Positions 1 to 9,820 are shown, numbered from the stretch's first letter. The stretch is 64,000 nucleotides of DNA from Blattabacterium cuenoti (GCF_014252455.1 NZ_CP060245.1:134149-198148), one strand, 5' to 3'. Notes: generated from the letters alone by a model not told the origin. A program made the numbers and translations.

Positions 1-1
1 A

Positions 2-337
2 TTAGCTGTCATCATTGGTTTAGAAAAAATTTCAAAAAAAAAACAAAATATTGTTGTATTTACGGATTCTAAATATATCATAAATACTATTCAAAATAAT
101 TGGATTGATAAATGGAAAAAAAATAATTTTTATAAAAAGAAAAATGTTGATTTATGGATTCGATTTTTAGATATTTTTTCTCAACATTTTATTTCATTTC
201 AATGGATTAAAAGTCATGGACTTAATTATATTAATGATTATTGTGATCGATTATCTATACAAGCTTCAAAAAATAAAAAATTAAAAATAGATCATGTATA
301 TGAAAAACAAAATATACAAAATTTTATCTCTAGCTAA
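2..337 (+). CDS. rnhA: Ribonuclease HI, 3' part (cut by window start)
   Basis: This is the C-terminal 111 residues of RNase HI, which cuts the RNA strand of RNA/DNA hybrids and removes R-loops and Okazaki primers. The open frame runs in from the window edge. It shows the TDSKY segment carrying the third active-site Asp (residues about 20-24 of the fragment), then a KSHG segment carrying the family's active-site-flap His, and the final catalytic Asp in NDYCDRLS. The first two acidic catalytic residues would lie outside the window. The stop codon overlaps the stop of the opposite-strand methyltransferase gene by 4 bp (CTAA). The family assignment is confident; the 5' part cannot be judged. Confidence 0.9.
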   Translation, partial: LAVIIGLEKISKKKQNIVVFTDSKYIINTIQNNWIDKWKKNNFYKKKNVDLWIRFLDIFSQHFISFQWIKSHGLNYINDYCDRLSIQASKNKKLKIDHVYEKQNIQNFISS

Positions 338-1122
338 TAAGTAGTAGTATATTTTCTTTGTCTAATACCCTCATATAGTATAATAGATAATGCATTACTT
401 ACATTCAAAGAATCAATTTGTCCAAACATAGGAATAGTAATTATTTTATCAGCATTTTTAAACCAAATATTAGATGCCCCTTTTTTTTCTGATCCTAAAA
501 CTATAGCTAAATTTGAAGTAATTTTAGTATTATATAATTGTATAGATTTTTTATGAAATCCTAAAACTAAAATTGTTATTTTTTTTTCTTTAAGCCAAGA
601 AATAATAGAATTTGTTTCTTCTATAAAAATTTTTTTTGTAAAAACACTTCCTAAACTACATCTAATCACATTTTTGTTAAAAATATATGTTTTCATATTA
701 CACAATATAATCAAATGGACTCCTACTGCATCTGCTGTACGTAATATAGATCCCAAATTCCCTGGTTTTTCTATTCCATCTAATATTAAAATAAAAGGAT
801 TTTTAGGAATTTTTATATGTTTTATTTTATTAAAAATTTTTTCTTTAAATAAAGAAATAATTCCACCTGAATTTTTTCTATATGCTAATTTTTTAAATAT
901 TTTAAAACTAATAAAAATTACAAGATGATTAAAAGGTTTAATAATATCATACTGATTAAATATTTTTTTACAAATAAATATTTCTATAGGGGAGAAATTC
1001 CCTTTGATAGCCATTTCAAATTCTTTTACTCCTTCCACAAGGAATATTTTTTTATCATATCTTTTATAAATTAAATACTTAATCTTTATATTGCGTAAAC
1101 TATATATTTTTTTCATATTCAT
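334..1122 (-). CDS. TrmH/SpoU-family RNA 2'-O-ribose methyltransferase
   Basis: This 262-residue protein is a SPOUT-class methyltransferase that would methylate a ribose 2'-OH in tRNA or rRNA using SAM. The N-terminal ~100 residues resemble the substrate-binding region of RlmB/TrmH-like enzymes. The catalytic knot follows: motif 1 (EKPGNLGSILRTAD, about 118-132) with the conserved Asn and Arg, motif 2 (IVLGSEKKG, about 208-215), and motif 3 (IPMFGQIDSLNVSNA, about 230-244). The exact target base cannot be told from sequence. Another in-frame ATG lies two codons downstream. Only 20 bp separate its start from the divergently read deaminase gene, so any promoter must reach into that neighbour. 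Confidence 0.85.
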   Translation of the reverse strand: MNMKKIYSLRNIKIKYLIYKRYDKKIFLVEGVKEFEMAIKGNFSPIEIFICKKIFNQYDIIKPFNHLVIFISFKIFKKLAYRKNSGGIISLFKEKIFNKIKHIKIPKNPFILILDGIEKPGNLGSILRTADAVGVHLIILCNMKTYIFNKNVIRCSLGSVFTKKIFIEETNSIISWLKEKKITILVLGFHKKSIQLYNTKITSNLAIVLGSEKKGASNIWFKNADKIITIPMFGQIDSLNVSNALSIILYEGIRQRKYTTTY

Positions 1123-1142
1123 TGAATATAAAAAATCTTCGA

Positions 1143-1588
1143 ATGAATCAAAAAATTTATAACAAAAAGTATGATATTTATTATATGAATGTAGCTATAC
1201 AATATTCTAAATTATCTTTTTGTAAAAAAAAAAAGTAGGAGCTATTATTGTTAAAAACAATCGTATTATATCTAATGGATATAATAAAACTCCTAGTGTA
1301 TTTGATAATATATGTGAAGATACAAATGGAAATACTAAATGGTATGTTTTACATGCAGAAGCTAATGCTATTTTAAAATTGACTATTTCTTATAAATCTT
1401 GTGAAGGAGCTTTTTTATATATTACACATTTTCCATGTAAAGAATGTAGTAAATTAATTTATCAATCTAAGATTAAAAGAGTTATATATTTACATAAAGA
1501 TATCATCAATAATGATATATTAAATTTTTTTCATCAATCAAAAATTATAATATATCAAATTAATATTTTTACCCAGATGGCGGAATAG
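1143..1588 (+). pseudogene. dCMP/CMP deaminase family gene, frameshifted in a poly-A tract
   Basis: The protein belongs to the zinc-dependent dCMP deaminase family (dCMP to dUMP, feeding thymidylate synthesis). Reading from ATG 1143 gives MNQKIYNKKYDIY and continues to a run of 11 A (1224-1234), where the frame hits TAG at 1236. One extra A restores the frame: VGAIIVKNNRIISNGYNKTP follows, then the zinc site HAEANAI and PCKEC, ending at TAG 1586-1588. Everything downstream of the tract looks conserved and intact. It may therefore be a young pseudogene, a sequencing error in the homopolymer, or a gene rescued by polymerase slippage at poly-A. The last 18 bases overlap tRNA-Leu. ATG 1185 is an alternative start. 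Confidence 0.75.
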
Positions 1589-1651
1589 GTTTACGCGCTG
1601 GACTCAAAATCCAGTGATTTTATCATGCGGGTTCGAATCCCGCTCTGGGTA
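1571..1651 (+). tRNA. tRNA-Leu (anticodon CAA)
   Basis: A full cloverleaf can be drawn. The acceptor stem pairs ACCCAGA with TCTGGGT and the discriminator is A at 1651. The anticodon stem CTGGA/TCCAG closes the loop CTCAAAA (anticodon CAA, reading UUG). A long variable arm, typical of class II tRNAs, precedes a T-arm containing GGTTCGAATCC. The 3' CCA is not encoded. The 5' end overlaps the last 18 bases of the deaminase frame, whose TAG stop falls in the D-arm. The ureC stop lies 13 bp past the 3' end on the other strand. Confidence 0.95.
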
Positions 1652-1664
1652 TTTATTATTTTTT

Positions 1665-3374
1665 TTAAAATAAAAAATATCTTTGAGATAGTGGTAAAAC
1701 ATCCGATGGATTAGATTGTATTTTTTTTCCATCAATATAAACACTATAAGTTTTTGGATCTATTCTTAGATCTGGAGTTTTATCATTCAGTATCATATCT
1801 TTTTTAGATAAATTTCTACATCCTTTGACTATCTTTATTTTCTTTTTTATTTCATTTTTATCGATAAATCCATCATTAATAGCATGAATGGAAACAAAAA
1901 TACTGCTTAATTTTGGTTCAAAAAATCCAAACATTTTACGATACATAAATGGTTGGGGTGTAGGAATAGTCGCATTAGGATCTCCCATGCTAGCGTAAAC
2001 AATCATTCCACTTTTTATGACTAATTCTGGTTTTACTCCAAAAAAAGATGGTTTCCATAAAACTAAATCTGCCATTTTTCCAATATGAATGGATCCAACA
2101 TAATCTGAAATACCATGAGTAATCGAAGGATTAATGGTATATTTAGAAATATATCGTTTTACTCGAAAATTATCATTTTTAATAGAATCCTTATTTAAAG
2201 GACCTTTTTGTTTTTTCATTTTATCTGCAGTTTGCCAAGTACGTTTTACGATTTCCCCAATTCTTCCCATAGCTTGAGAATCAGAACTAGTCATACTAAT
2301 AGCTCCTATATCATGTAAAATTCCTTCTGCACTAATTGTTTCAGATCTAATACGTGATTTTGCAAATGAAATATCTTCTGGAAGATTGGAATCTAGATGA
2401 TGACAAATCATTAACATATCTAAATGTTCATCTATAGTATTACAAGTATAAGGCATCGTAGGACTTGTAGATGAAGGTAAAATATTAGAAAAAGATATCA
2501 CTTTTAATAAATCAGGAGTATGTCCTCCCCCAGCTCCTTCTGTATGATAAGTATGAATGGTTCTATTTTTAAAAATTTTTAAAGTATCTTCTATATAACC
2601 TGATTCATTTAAAGAATCGGTATGAATATTCACTTGTACATCTAATTTATCCGATACTTTTAAACATTGATCAATAACAGAAGGAGTACTTCCCCAATCT
2701 TCATGAATTTTTAATCCACCTGCTCCAGCTTGAATTTGTTCTACTAATGCGTCAGGATTAGAACTATTTCCACTAGCAAGAAAAATAAAATTTATAGGAA
2801 TATGATCCGTACTTTTTAACATTCTTTGAATGTTCCAAACGCCAGAAGTACAATTAGTCGCTATAGTCCCTGTCGTAGGCCCTGATCCTCCTCCAATAAT
2901 AGTAGTAGTTCCATTTTCTAATGCCACTTCAAATAATTGAGGACATATATAATGAACATGACTATCTACACTTCCAGTTGTTACAATCATATTTTCCGAA
3001 GAAATTACTTCAGTCCCAGCTCCAATATACATATTTGAGTTTACCCCATCCATAAAATAGGGGTTACCTGCTTTTCCAATTCCAACAATTATTCCATTTT
3101 TTATTCCAATATCTGCTTTTATAATTCCCCAATAATCAATAATAATAGCATTAGTTAAAACCAAATCTAATACCCCTTCATTTTTACTAGTTGCCAATGG
3201 ATGTTGTCCCATTCCATCTCTAATCACTTTACCTCCTCCAAAGACACATTCATCCCCATAAATAGTGTAATCTTTTTCAATTTCAATCCATAAAGATGTA
3301 TCTCCTAAACGAATCCTATCTCCTTTAGTAGGGCCATACATACTAGCATAAGATTCTCTATTAATTTGTTTCAT
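1665..3374 (-). CDS. ureC: Urease alpha subunit
   Basis: This is the catalytic subunit of nickel urease (urea + water to ammonia and carbamate), 569 residues and full length. The active-site set is complete: the HVH nickel ligands (about 139/141), the carbamylated Lys in [10 protein letters not shown] (about 222), His of NIHTDSLNE (about 251), His of HTEGAGGGH (about 277), the flap Cys-His of MICHH (about 324-325), and the nickel-ligand Asp in SSDSQAMGR (about 365). It overlaps the upstream ureAB gene by 4 bp (ATG/stop), so the two are surely co-transcribed. The accessory genes ureD/E/F/G needed for nickel loading are not in this window. In a cockroach symbiont it would recycle host waste nitrogen. 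Confidence 0.98.
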   Translation of the reverse strand: MKQINRESYASMYGPTKGDRIRLGDTSLWIEIEKDYTIYGDECVFGGGKVIRDGMGQHPLATSKNEGVLDLVLTNAIIIDYWGIIKADIGIKNGIIVGIGKAGNPYFMDGVNSNMYIGAGTEVISSENMIVTTGSVDSHVHYICPQLFEVALENGTTTIIGGGSGPTTGTIATNCTSGVWNIQRMLKSTDHIPINFIFLASGNSSNPDALVEQIQAGAGGLKIHEDWGSTPSVIDQCLKVSDKLDVQVNIHTDSLNESGYIEDTLKIFKNRTIHTYHTEGAGGGHTPDLLKVISFSNILPSSTSPTMPYTCNTIDEHLDMLMICHHLDSNLPEDISFAKSRIRSETISAEGILHDIGAISMTSSDSQAMGRIGEIVKRTWQTADKMKKQKGPLNKDSIKNDNFRVKRYISKYTINPSITHGISDYVGSIHIGKMADLVLWKPSFFGVKPELVIKSGMIVYASMGDPNATIPTPQPFMYRKMFGFFEPKLSSIFVSIHAINDGFIDKNEIKKKIKIVKGCRNLSKKDMILNDKTPDLRIDPKTYSVYIDGKKIQSNPSDVLPLSQRYFLF

Positions 3375-4009
3375 ATTTTTTTTATATGTTCTTTTCCTGA
3401 AAATCCATAAACTTTTTTACTCCCTCCTATTTTTACTAATGTTATTTTTTTTGTTTCTCCTGGTTCAAAACGTACTGATCTCCCAGAAGGTATGTCTAAT
3501 CTATATCCTTTTGTTTTATTTCTATTAAAATTCAAAGCCATATTCGTTTCATAAAAATGAAAATGAGATCCCACTTGAATTGGACGAGTTCCAAAATTAG
3601 TAACAACTATTTCAATCCTAGCCCGTTCAGGTAATAAAATAATATCCTCTTTAAGAAGTTTATATTGTCCTGGAATCATTTTATTTTTTTGATTATTTTT
3701 AATCTTTTTTTTAATAGGATGATGAATAGTTACTAATTTTGTTCCATCAGGAAAAGTAGCTTCTATTTGAACATTATGAAGTATTTCATATACTCCATCC
3801 ATTACTTGATCATCATGTAAAATATTTCCTGCTTCATACATAAGTTCTTTTACTGTTTTTCCATCACGTGCTCCTTCCATTACATAATGAGTAATAAAAG
3901 CTACAGATTCAGGATAATTTAATTTTAATCCCCTTTTTAAACGTTTTTTAGCTAATTCTCCAGCCATGTGAAGAAGAAGTTTTTCCTTTTCATAAGAAGT
4001 TAAATGCAT
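3371..4009 (-). CDS. ureAB: Urease gamma-beta fusion subunit
   Basis: One 212-residue polypeptide carries the two small urease subunits in series. The gamma part (about 1-100) begins [20 protein letters not shown] and contains [20 protein letters not shown]. The beta part (from about 112) begins MIPGQYKLL and includes the GSHFHFYE segment and the glycine-rich FEPGETK. Similar fusions occur in Helicobacter, and I believe in Blattabacterium. I chose ATG 4009 because it gives the canonical gamma start; the frame is open to another ATG at 4075, which would add 22 residues with no obvious family similarity. The 3' end overlaps ureC by 4 bp. It faces thrA divergently. Confidence 0.93.
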   Translation of the reverse strand: MHLTSYEKEKLLLHMAGELAKKRLKRGLKLNYPESVAFITHYVMEGARDGKTVKELMYEAGNILHDDQVMDGVYEILHNVQIEATFPDGTKLVTIHHPIKKKIKNNQKNKMIPGQYKLLKEDIILLPERARIEIVVTNFGTRPIQVGSHFHFYETNMALNFNRNKTKGYRLDIPSGRSVRFEPGETKKITLVKIGGSKKVYGFSGKEHIKKI

Positions 4010-4087
4010 ATTATTTATTGTAACAACTTTTCTATACTTATTTTCAAAAGTTTTAAAGTTATGAAAATTATTCATTATATAGTTAGT

Positions 4088-4115
4088 TTAGTATACTTAC
4101 TTTTTGTTATACTAA
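4088..4115. repeat. Inverted repeat between ureAB and thrA
   Basis: Arms TTAGTATA (4088-4095) and TATACTAA (4108-4115) are perfect complements separated by 12 bases. With one bulged base the match extends to GTTTAGTATA/TATACTAAC. It lies just upstream of the longer possible ureAB start (4075) in the divergent ureAB/thrA intergenic region. It could be an operator or a 5'-UTR hairpin for urease. In DNA this AT-rich a short palindrome may be chance. Confidence 0.35.
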
Positions 4116-4188
4116 CAATTATAATAATTAATTAAAATAATATTAATTTTTTGTCTTTCATAAAAAAAACTCCTCTATAAATTATCCT

Positions 4189-4196
4189 TATTTTTG
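4189..4196 (+). promoter_or_regulatory. Candidate -7 box (TATTTTTG) for thrABC
   Basis: It matches the Bacteroidota primary-sigma -7 consensus TAnnTTTG, 48 bases before the thrA ATG. No TTG-type -33 element sits at the usual distance. One of ten similar boxes placed before transcription-unit starts in this window. Confidence 0.4.
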
Positions 4197-4244
4197 TTGG
4201 TATCATGGGGAAATTGTTTTAATAAATTAATAATTCATTAAAAA

Positions 4245-6701
4245 ATGCAAGTTTTAAAATTTGGGGGAAGTTCCGTTGCTCATTCTGATTCTATCAAACG
4301 TATTTGTTCATTGTTAAAAAAAAAACCAAAAGGAAGATATGCTATAGTGGTATCTGCTTTAAGTAAAATAACAGATCAATTAATCCAATGTGGAAAATTA
4401 GCTTCTGAAAGAAATAATATTTATAAAAAAATTTTAGAAAAAATAGAAATTCGTCATCTAAATATTATTAGAAAATTATTTCCAATTACTTATCAAAGCC
4501 ATTTAATCAGTTGGATAAAAAAAAATATTAATGATTTAGAAAGTTTATGTGATGGTATATTTCAAGTAGAAGAACTTTCAAAACGTTCTTTAGATAAAAT
4601 TATGAGTTTTGGAGAATTGAGTTCCTCTTTTCTTATTTCAGAAAAACTCAAACAATATGGTTTAGATGCAATCTGTAAGGATAGTAGAGATTTAATTATT
4701 ACAGACTCACAATTTGGATGTGCACAAGTAGATTTTATTACAAGTAATCATTATATTATTCAATATTTTAGTGAAAAAAAATCAGAATATATTGTTTTAC
4801 CAGGTTTTATAGGATCTACATTAAAAAATGAAACAACTACTCTGGGAAGAGGAGGTTCTGATTATACTGCTTCTATTTTAGCTGCGGCTATATCTGCTAG
4901 TTTACTTGAAATATGGACAGATGTTAGTGGAATGATGACGGCAAATCCAAAAATAGTGCATCAAGCTTTTCCTATAAAAGAAATTTCTTATGAAGAAGCT
5001 ATGGAATTATCGCATTTTGGTGCAAAAGTAATTTATCCTCCTACTATACAACCAGCTATGAAAAAACATATTCCTATACAAATTAAAAATACTTTTTCTC
5101 CTATAGATCCAGGAACTTTAATTTATTTTAGTAAAAGTACAAATGTTAGTCAACCTGTAACTGGAATTTCTGGTATTCAATATTTATCTTTACTTACTCT
5201 TGAAGGTAGTGGAATGGTAGGAGTCCCTGGGTATTCAAAACGTTTATTTGAAGCTTTATTACGTGATAATATTAATGTAATTTTTATTACACAAAGTTCT
5301 TCAGAACACTCTATTACTACAGGAATTCATGAAATGGATGTTATGAAAGCAAAATCTGTGATAGATAATGAATTTTCTAAAGAAATTCATCAAAGACGTA
5401 TTGATCCATTAATCATAGAAAAAGACCTTTGTATTATTGCAGTTGTAGGAGATAATATGAAAAATCTTCATGGTACTAGTGGAAAAATGTTTGCTTCCTT
5501 AGGAAGGAATAGTATTAATGTTAGAGCTATTGCACAAGGGTCTACTGAAAAAAATATATCAGCTGTTATTCGAAAAAATGATTTTAAAAAAGCTTTAAAT
5601 ACCTTACATGAAGCTTTTTTTGAAAGTCCTCCAAAACAAATTAATCTTTTTATTTGTGGAGTAGGGAAAGTAGGAAGTAAATTATTAGAACAAATTGATC
5701 AACAAAAAATTTATTTACTAAAAGAATTAAAACTTCAAGTAAGAATAATTGGATTAGCAAATAGTAAAAAAATGTATTTTAATGATCATGGTATTGATTT
5801 ATCTAAATGGAAAAATCATTTGAATCAAAAGAAAGGGGACTCTATGAATATCTATTATTTTATGGAAAAAGTATGGAAATTGAATTTAAGAAATAGTTTA
5901 TTTGTAGATAATACAGATAGCGAAACAATGGCTATGACTTATGAAAAATTTTTACAAAATGGAATTGGAGTCATTACTTGTAATAAAATAGCTTGTTCTT
6001 CAGATTATCATCATTATAAAAAATTAAAAACACTATCTCGACATTTTCAAGCTCCATTTTTATTTGAAACTAATGTAGGGGCAAGCTTACCTGTTATCAG
6101 TACTCTCAATGATCTTATAAATAGTGGAGATAAAATTAATAAAATAGAAGCAGTTTTATCTGGAAGTTTAAATTTTATTTTTAATCATTTTATAGGTGAA
6201 AAAACCTTTTTAGAAGTAGTAAAAGAAGCTCAATATAAAGGTTATACTGAACCAGATCCTCGTATTGATCTAAGTGGATTAGACGTTATGAGAAAAATAC
6301 TCATTTTAGCAAGAGAATGTGGAGCTTCTTTAGAAATTAAAGATATTCATCACAAATCTTTTTTACCTAAAAATTGTTCTATTTCTTCTAATTCTTCTAT
6401 AGAAAATTTTTATCAAAAATTATATCAATATAAAAATTATTTTTTTAAAATAAGAAAAAAAGTAGAACAAGAAAAAAAAAAATTACGTTTTATTGCTCGT
6501 TATGAAAAAGGAATTGCTTCTGTAGGATTAGAATCCGTTTCACAAAAACATCCTTTTTATCAATTAGAAGGAAAAGATAATATGGTTTTATATCATACAT
6601 ATCGTTATGCTGAACAACCTTTAATGATAAAAGGAGCAGGTGCTGGAGCAGAAGTAACAGCTTCTGGAGTATTTTCGGATATTATTAAAGCTACTAAATA
6701 A
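4245..6701 (+). CDS. thrA: Bifunctional aspartate kinase / homoserine dehydrogenase
   Basis: This 818-residue fusion catalyses the first and third steps from aspartate to threonine. The kinase half starts VLKFGGSSVAHSDS and contains SFGELSSS and TTLGRGGSDYTA. A regulatory ACT-type middle follows (about 305-470). The dehydrogenase half begins with the NAD(P)-binding ICGVGKVGSKLLEQ and includes NKIACSS, GASLPVISTL, GSLNFIFNHF and GYTEPDPRIDLSG. It is the first gene of thrABC, and its stop overlaps the thrB start by one base (TAATG). A run of 11 A near 6472 lies in frame. The ACT region suggests threonine feedback control, though inhibitor-binding residues were not checked. No leader-peptide attenuator is evident upstream. 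Confidence 0.97.
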   Translation: MQVLKFGGSSVAHSDSIKRICSLLKKKPKGRYAIVVSALSKITDQLIQCGKLASERNNIYKKILEKIEIRHLNIIRKLFPITYQSHLISWIKKNINDLESLCDGIFQVEELSKRSLDKIMSFGELSSSFLISEKLKQYGLDAICKDSRDLIITDSQFGCAQVDFITSNHYIIQYFSEKKSEYIVLPGFIGSTLKNETTTLGRGGSDYTASILAAAISASLLEIWTDVSGMMTANPKIVHQAFPIKEISYEEAMELSHFGAKVIYPPTIQPAMKKHIPIQIKNTFSPIDPGTLIYFSKSTNVSQPVTGISGIQYLSLLTLEGSGMVGVPGYSKRLFEALLRDNINVIFITQSSSEHSITTGIHEMDVMKAKSVIDNEFSKEIHQRRIDPLIIEKDLCIIAVVGDNMKNLHGTSGKMFASLGRNSINVRAIAQGSTEKNISAVIRKNDFKKALNTLHEAFFESPPKQINLFICGVGKVGSKLLEQIDQQKIYLLKELKLQVRIIGLANSKKMYFNDHGIDLSKWKNHLNQKKGDSMNIYYFMEKVWKLNLRNSLFVDNTDSETMAMTYEKFLQNGIGVITCNKIACSSDYHHYKKLKTLSRHFQAPFLFETNVGASLPVISTLNDLINSGDKINKIEAVLSGSLNFIFNHFIGEKTFLEVVKEAQYKGYTEPDPRIDLSGLDVMRKILILARECGASLEIKDIHHKSFLPKNCSISSNSSIENFYQKLYQYKNYFFKIRKKVEQEKKKLRFIARYEKGIASVGLESVSQKHPFYQLEGKDNMVLYHTYRYAEQPLMIKGAGAGAEVTASGVFSDIIKATK

Positions 6702-7651
6702 TGAAGGGTATTAAAATATTTTCACCAGCTACTATAGCTAATTTGGTATGTGGATTTGATATAATTGGACTATCTTTGGATTTTCCAAATGATGAAATTT
6801 TTTTATATAAATCTAATAATCCAGGAATTCATATTCAACAAATTCATGGATCTTCTTTACCTCAAGATCCAAATAAAAATGTAGCTTTTATAGCTTTACA
6901 AGCTTTATTAAAAACATATAAAAAAAAACATAAAATTGAAAAATATAAAAAAATAGGTTTTACATTAGAGTTAATTAAAAATATTCTTCCAGGAAGTGGA
7001 ATAGGATCTAGTGCTGCTAGTGCTGCTGGAGTTGTTTTTGGTGCTAATATTTTATTAGGAAAGCCTTTTAATAAGATGCAATTAATACGTTTTGCTATGG
7101 AAGGAGAACGTATAGCAAGTGGAACTTTTCATGCTGATAATGTAGCTCCAGCTATTATGGGAGGAGTGACTCTTGTCCGTAGTTATCATCCTTTAGATAT
7201 TACAAAATTACCTTCTCCAAAAGAATTATGGGTAAGTATTATTCATCCTCAAATTGAAATAAAAACATCTGATGCAAGAGAAATTCTTAAAAAAAAAATT
7301 TTAATGAAAGATGCAATACGACAATGGGGAAATATTGGAGCTTTAATTGCCGGTTTATATCAAGAAAATTATGAATTAATTAGTAGATCATTAGAAGATG
7401 TAATTGTAGAACCTATAAGGTCGATGTTGATTCCAGCATTTTATGAATTAAAAAAAAAATGTAAAGAAATTGGAGCTTTAGGTGGAGGAATTTCTGGATC
7501 TGGACCTTCTGTTTTCATGTTAAGTAAAGGGAATCATACTGCTCAAAAAGTAACGGATATGATGAATCGTGTATATTCTTCTTTAAGAATTGATTATAAA
7601 ACTTATACTTCTCCTATTAATCAAAGAGGAATTAAATGGAATAAAATTTAA
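6701..7651 (+). CDS. thrB: Homoserine kinase
   Basis: A GHMP-family kinase of 316 residues that phosphorylates homoserine to O-phosphohomoserine. The ATP-binding glycine-rich motif PGSGIGSSAASAAG is at about 96-109. The C-terminal GGGISGSGPSVF motif (about 262-273) closes the active site, and the N-terminal SPATIANLVCGFD segment is typical of the family. It is translationally coupled to thrA through a 1-base overlap and is followed 4 bases later by thrC. It looks complete. Confidence 0.96.
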   Translation: MKGIKIFSPATIANLVCGFDIIGLSLDFPNDEIFLYKSNNPGIHIQQIHGSSLPQDPNKNVAFIALQALLKTYKKKHKIEKYKKIGFTLELIKNILPGSGIGSSAASAAGVVFGANILLGKPFNKMQLIRFAMEGERIASGTFHADNVAPAIMGGVTLVRSYHPLDITKLPSPKELWVSIIHPQIEIKTSDAREILKKKILMKDAIRQWGNIGALIAGLYQENYELISRSLEDVIVEPIRSMLIPAFYELKKKCKEIGALGGGISGSGPSVFMLSKGNHTAQKVTDMMNRVYSSLRIDYKTYTSPINQRGIKWNKI

Positions 7652-7655
7652 TAAA

Positions 7656-8978
7656 ATGTTATATTATAGTTTAAATAATTTTAAAAATTATGTTTCTTTT
7701 AAAACAGCAGTTTTAACAGGTTTAGCAATAGATGGAGGGTTATATTTTCCAGAAAAAATTCCTAAAATAAAACGAACATTTATTCAAAATATTAAAAAAT
7801 ATGATAACTATTCCATAGCTATGGAAGTTATAAAACCTTATATTGGAGAATACATATCTGAAGAATATATTGATAAAATCATACATAATACTTTAAATTT
7901 TTCTTTTCCATTAAAAAAAATTTATGAAAATATTTATGTTTTAGAACTTTTTCATGGTCCTACTTTAGCATTTAAAGATGTCGGCGCTAAATTTATGGCC
8001 GGATGTTTAAGCTATTTTTATAAAACAATAGGAGAACTTATAACTGTATTAGTTGCTACTTCCGGAGATACTGGAGGAGCTGTAGCTAAAGGATTTCATA
8101 ATGTATCTGGAATTGAAGTCATTATTTTATATCCACATAAAGGAGTCAGTGATTTACAAGAAAAACAAATTACTTCTTTAGGAGATAATATATTTCCTTT
8201 AGAAATAAAAGGAAATTTTGATAATTGTCAGTATATGGTAAAAAAAGCTTTTCTAGATAAAGAAATAAAAAATAAATATTTATTAACTTCTGCGAATTCT
8301 ATTAATATAGCAAGATGGTTACCTCAAATGTTTTATTATTTTATAGCTTATAAAAAAATAATAGAAAAAAATCAAAAAATAATTTTTTCAGTTCCTAGTG
8401 GCAATTTTGGAAATATTTGTGCAGGAATGCTAGCAGAAAAAATGGGATTACCTATAAAATATTTTATTGCTTCTACGAATATTAATGATACTATTCCTAG
8501 ATTTTTAAAAGGAGAAAAATATCATCCTTTACCAGTAAAAAAAACGATATCAAATGCTATGGATATATCTAATCCTAGTAATTTTTCTCGTATTTTACAT
8601 TTATATAAAAACAATATATTTAAATTAAAGAAAAAATTATGCTCTTATAAATTTACAGATGAAGAAACATTTAACATTATAAAAAAAGTTTGGAGTAATT
8701 ATAAATACATATTAGATCCCCATGGAGCAATTGGTTATTTAGGGATAAAAAAATATTTAAAATTACAAAAAGTAAAAACTCATTTTTTAGAAACAGCTAT
8801 TTTTTTAGAAACAGCTCATCCAATTAAATTTTTAGATAAAATGCCATTCTTTTTAAGAAAAAAAATTTTTCTTTCTAAAGAAGAAAAATTTAGAAAAAAA
8901 TTAAAAATAAAAAAAAAGATATCTTTATCTAATAATTACAATTTTTTTAAAGATTGGTTAATTAAAAGAAGGAGATAA
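7656..8978 (+). CDS. thrC: Threonine synthase
   Basis: A PLP-dependent lyase converting O-phosphohomoserine to threonine, about 440 residues. The PLP-binding Lys lies in LAFKDVGAKFMAG; the phosphate-binding ATSGDTGGAVAKGF and the SVPSGNFGNICAG segment follow. I chose ATG 7656, four bases after the thrB stop, because it gives the typical N-terminus MLYYSLNN; the frame is open further upstream inside thrB but without family similarity. The C-terminus is Lys-rich, as expected from AT drift. Its 3' end faces thyA with a 5-base gap. Confidence 0.95.
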   Translation: MLYYSLNNFKNYVSFKTAVLTGLAIDGGLYFPEKIPKIKRTFIQNIKKYDNYSIAMEVIKPYIGEYISEEYIDKIIHNTLNFSFPLKKIYENIYVLELFHGPTLAFKDVGAKFMAGCLSYFYKTIGELITVLVATSGDTGGAVAKGFHNVSGIEVIILYPHKGVSDLQEKQITSLGDNIFPLEIKGNFDNCQYMVKKAFLDKEIKNKYLLTSANSINIARWLPQMFYYFIAYKKIIEKNQKIIFSVPSGNFGNICAGMLAEKMGLPIKYFIASTNINDTIPRFLKGEKYHPLPVKKTISNAMDISNPSNFSRILHLYKNNIFKLKKKLCSYKFTDEETFNIIKKVWSNYKYILDPHGAIGYLGIKKYLKLQKVKTHFLETAIFLETAHPIKFLDKMPFFLRKKIFLSKEEKFRKKLKIKKKISLSNNYNFFKDWLIKRRR

Positions 8979-8983
8979 TTTAA

Positions 8984-9781
8984 TTAAATGGCTATATCTC
9001 CTGAAATATGAGGAGATGGATTATAATTTTTTAATTTAAAATCTTTGAATTTAAATTGAAAAATATTTTTTATAGAAGGATTTAAGATCATTTTAGGTAA
9101 TGATTTTGGAGATCTTTTCATTTGAAGTTTTATTTGTTCTATATGGTTATTATAAATATGAGCATCTCCTATTGTATAGATTAAAGTTTTTTCTTTCAAA
9201 TGAAGAGTTTTAGCTATCATAGTAAGCAATAAAGCATAAGAAGCTATATTAAATGGTAATCCTAAAAAAATATCTGCACTTCTTTGATATAATTGTAATG
9301 ATAATTGTTTTTTATTAGAAACATAAAATTGAAACATTAAATGACAGGGAGGTAATATCATTTTATGAATCATTCCTACATTCCAAGCAGAAACTATTAA
9401 ACGTCTTGAATGAGGATTTATTTTAATTTCTTTGATAATATTCTTAATTTGATCAATATGATGTCCGTCATATGTTGGCCATTTTCTCCATTGAAATCCA
9501 TATATTGGGCCTAGATCTCCATGATCATTCGCCCATTCATCCCATATGGATACTTTATGATTTTTTAAGTATTGTATATTCGTATCTCCTTTTAAAAACC
9601 ATAATAATTCATAAATAATAGATCGAATATTTAATTTTTTGGTAGTTAAAAGAGGAAACCCTTTTTCTAAATCAAATTTCATTTGAAAACCAAAAATACT
9701 TTTTGTACCTACTCCAGTACGATCCATTTTTTTTATTCCTTTTTTTAAAACTTTTTTCAATAAAAATAAATATTGTTTCAT
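8984..9781 (-). CDS. thyA: Thymidylate synthase
   Basis: ThyA makes dTMP from dUMP using methylene-tetrahydrofolate. The 265-residue length is standard. Visible signatures are the DRTGVGTKS start region, the catalytic Cys in [12 protein letters not shown], the [12 protein letters not shown] dUMP-binding segment, and GDAHIYNNH. It would use dUMP from the broken dCMP deaminase at 1.1 kb, among other sources. It is divergent from prs with 65 bases between starts and convergent with thrC. Confidence 0.97.
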   Translation of the reverse strand: MKQYLFLLKKVLKKGIKKMDRTGVGTKSIFGFQMKFDLEKGFPLLTTKKLNIRSIIYELLWFLKGDTNIQYLKNHKVSIWDEWANDHGDLGPIYGFQWRKWPTYDGHHIDQIKNIIKEIKINPHSRRLIVSAWNVGMIHKMILPPCHLMFQFYVSNKKQLSLQLYQRSADIFLGLPFNIASYALLLTMIAKTLHLKEKTLIYTIGDAHIYNNHIEQIKLQMKRSPKSLPKMILNPSIKNIFQFKFKDFKLKNYNPSPHISGDIAI

Positions 9782-9820
9782 TTTTTTATTTCTTTTTAAA
9801 AGAAAAATTTATTTCTTAAG

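Noticed and set aside
4132..4161. Nine-codon minus-strand frame with a good GAGGAG ribosome site upstream of ureAB
   Set aside because: It is too short to assess, and Shine-Dalgarno sites are rarely used in this group. It may be chance.
4141..4244. Threonine leader peptide/attenuator before thrA, including the short frame ATG GGG AAA TTG TTT TAA
   Set aside because: No run of Thr or Ile codons and no strong terminator hairpin with a T-run before thrA.
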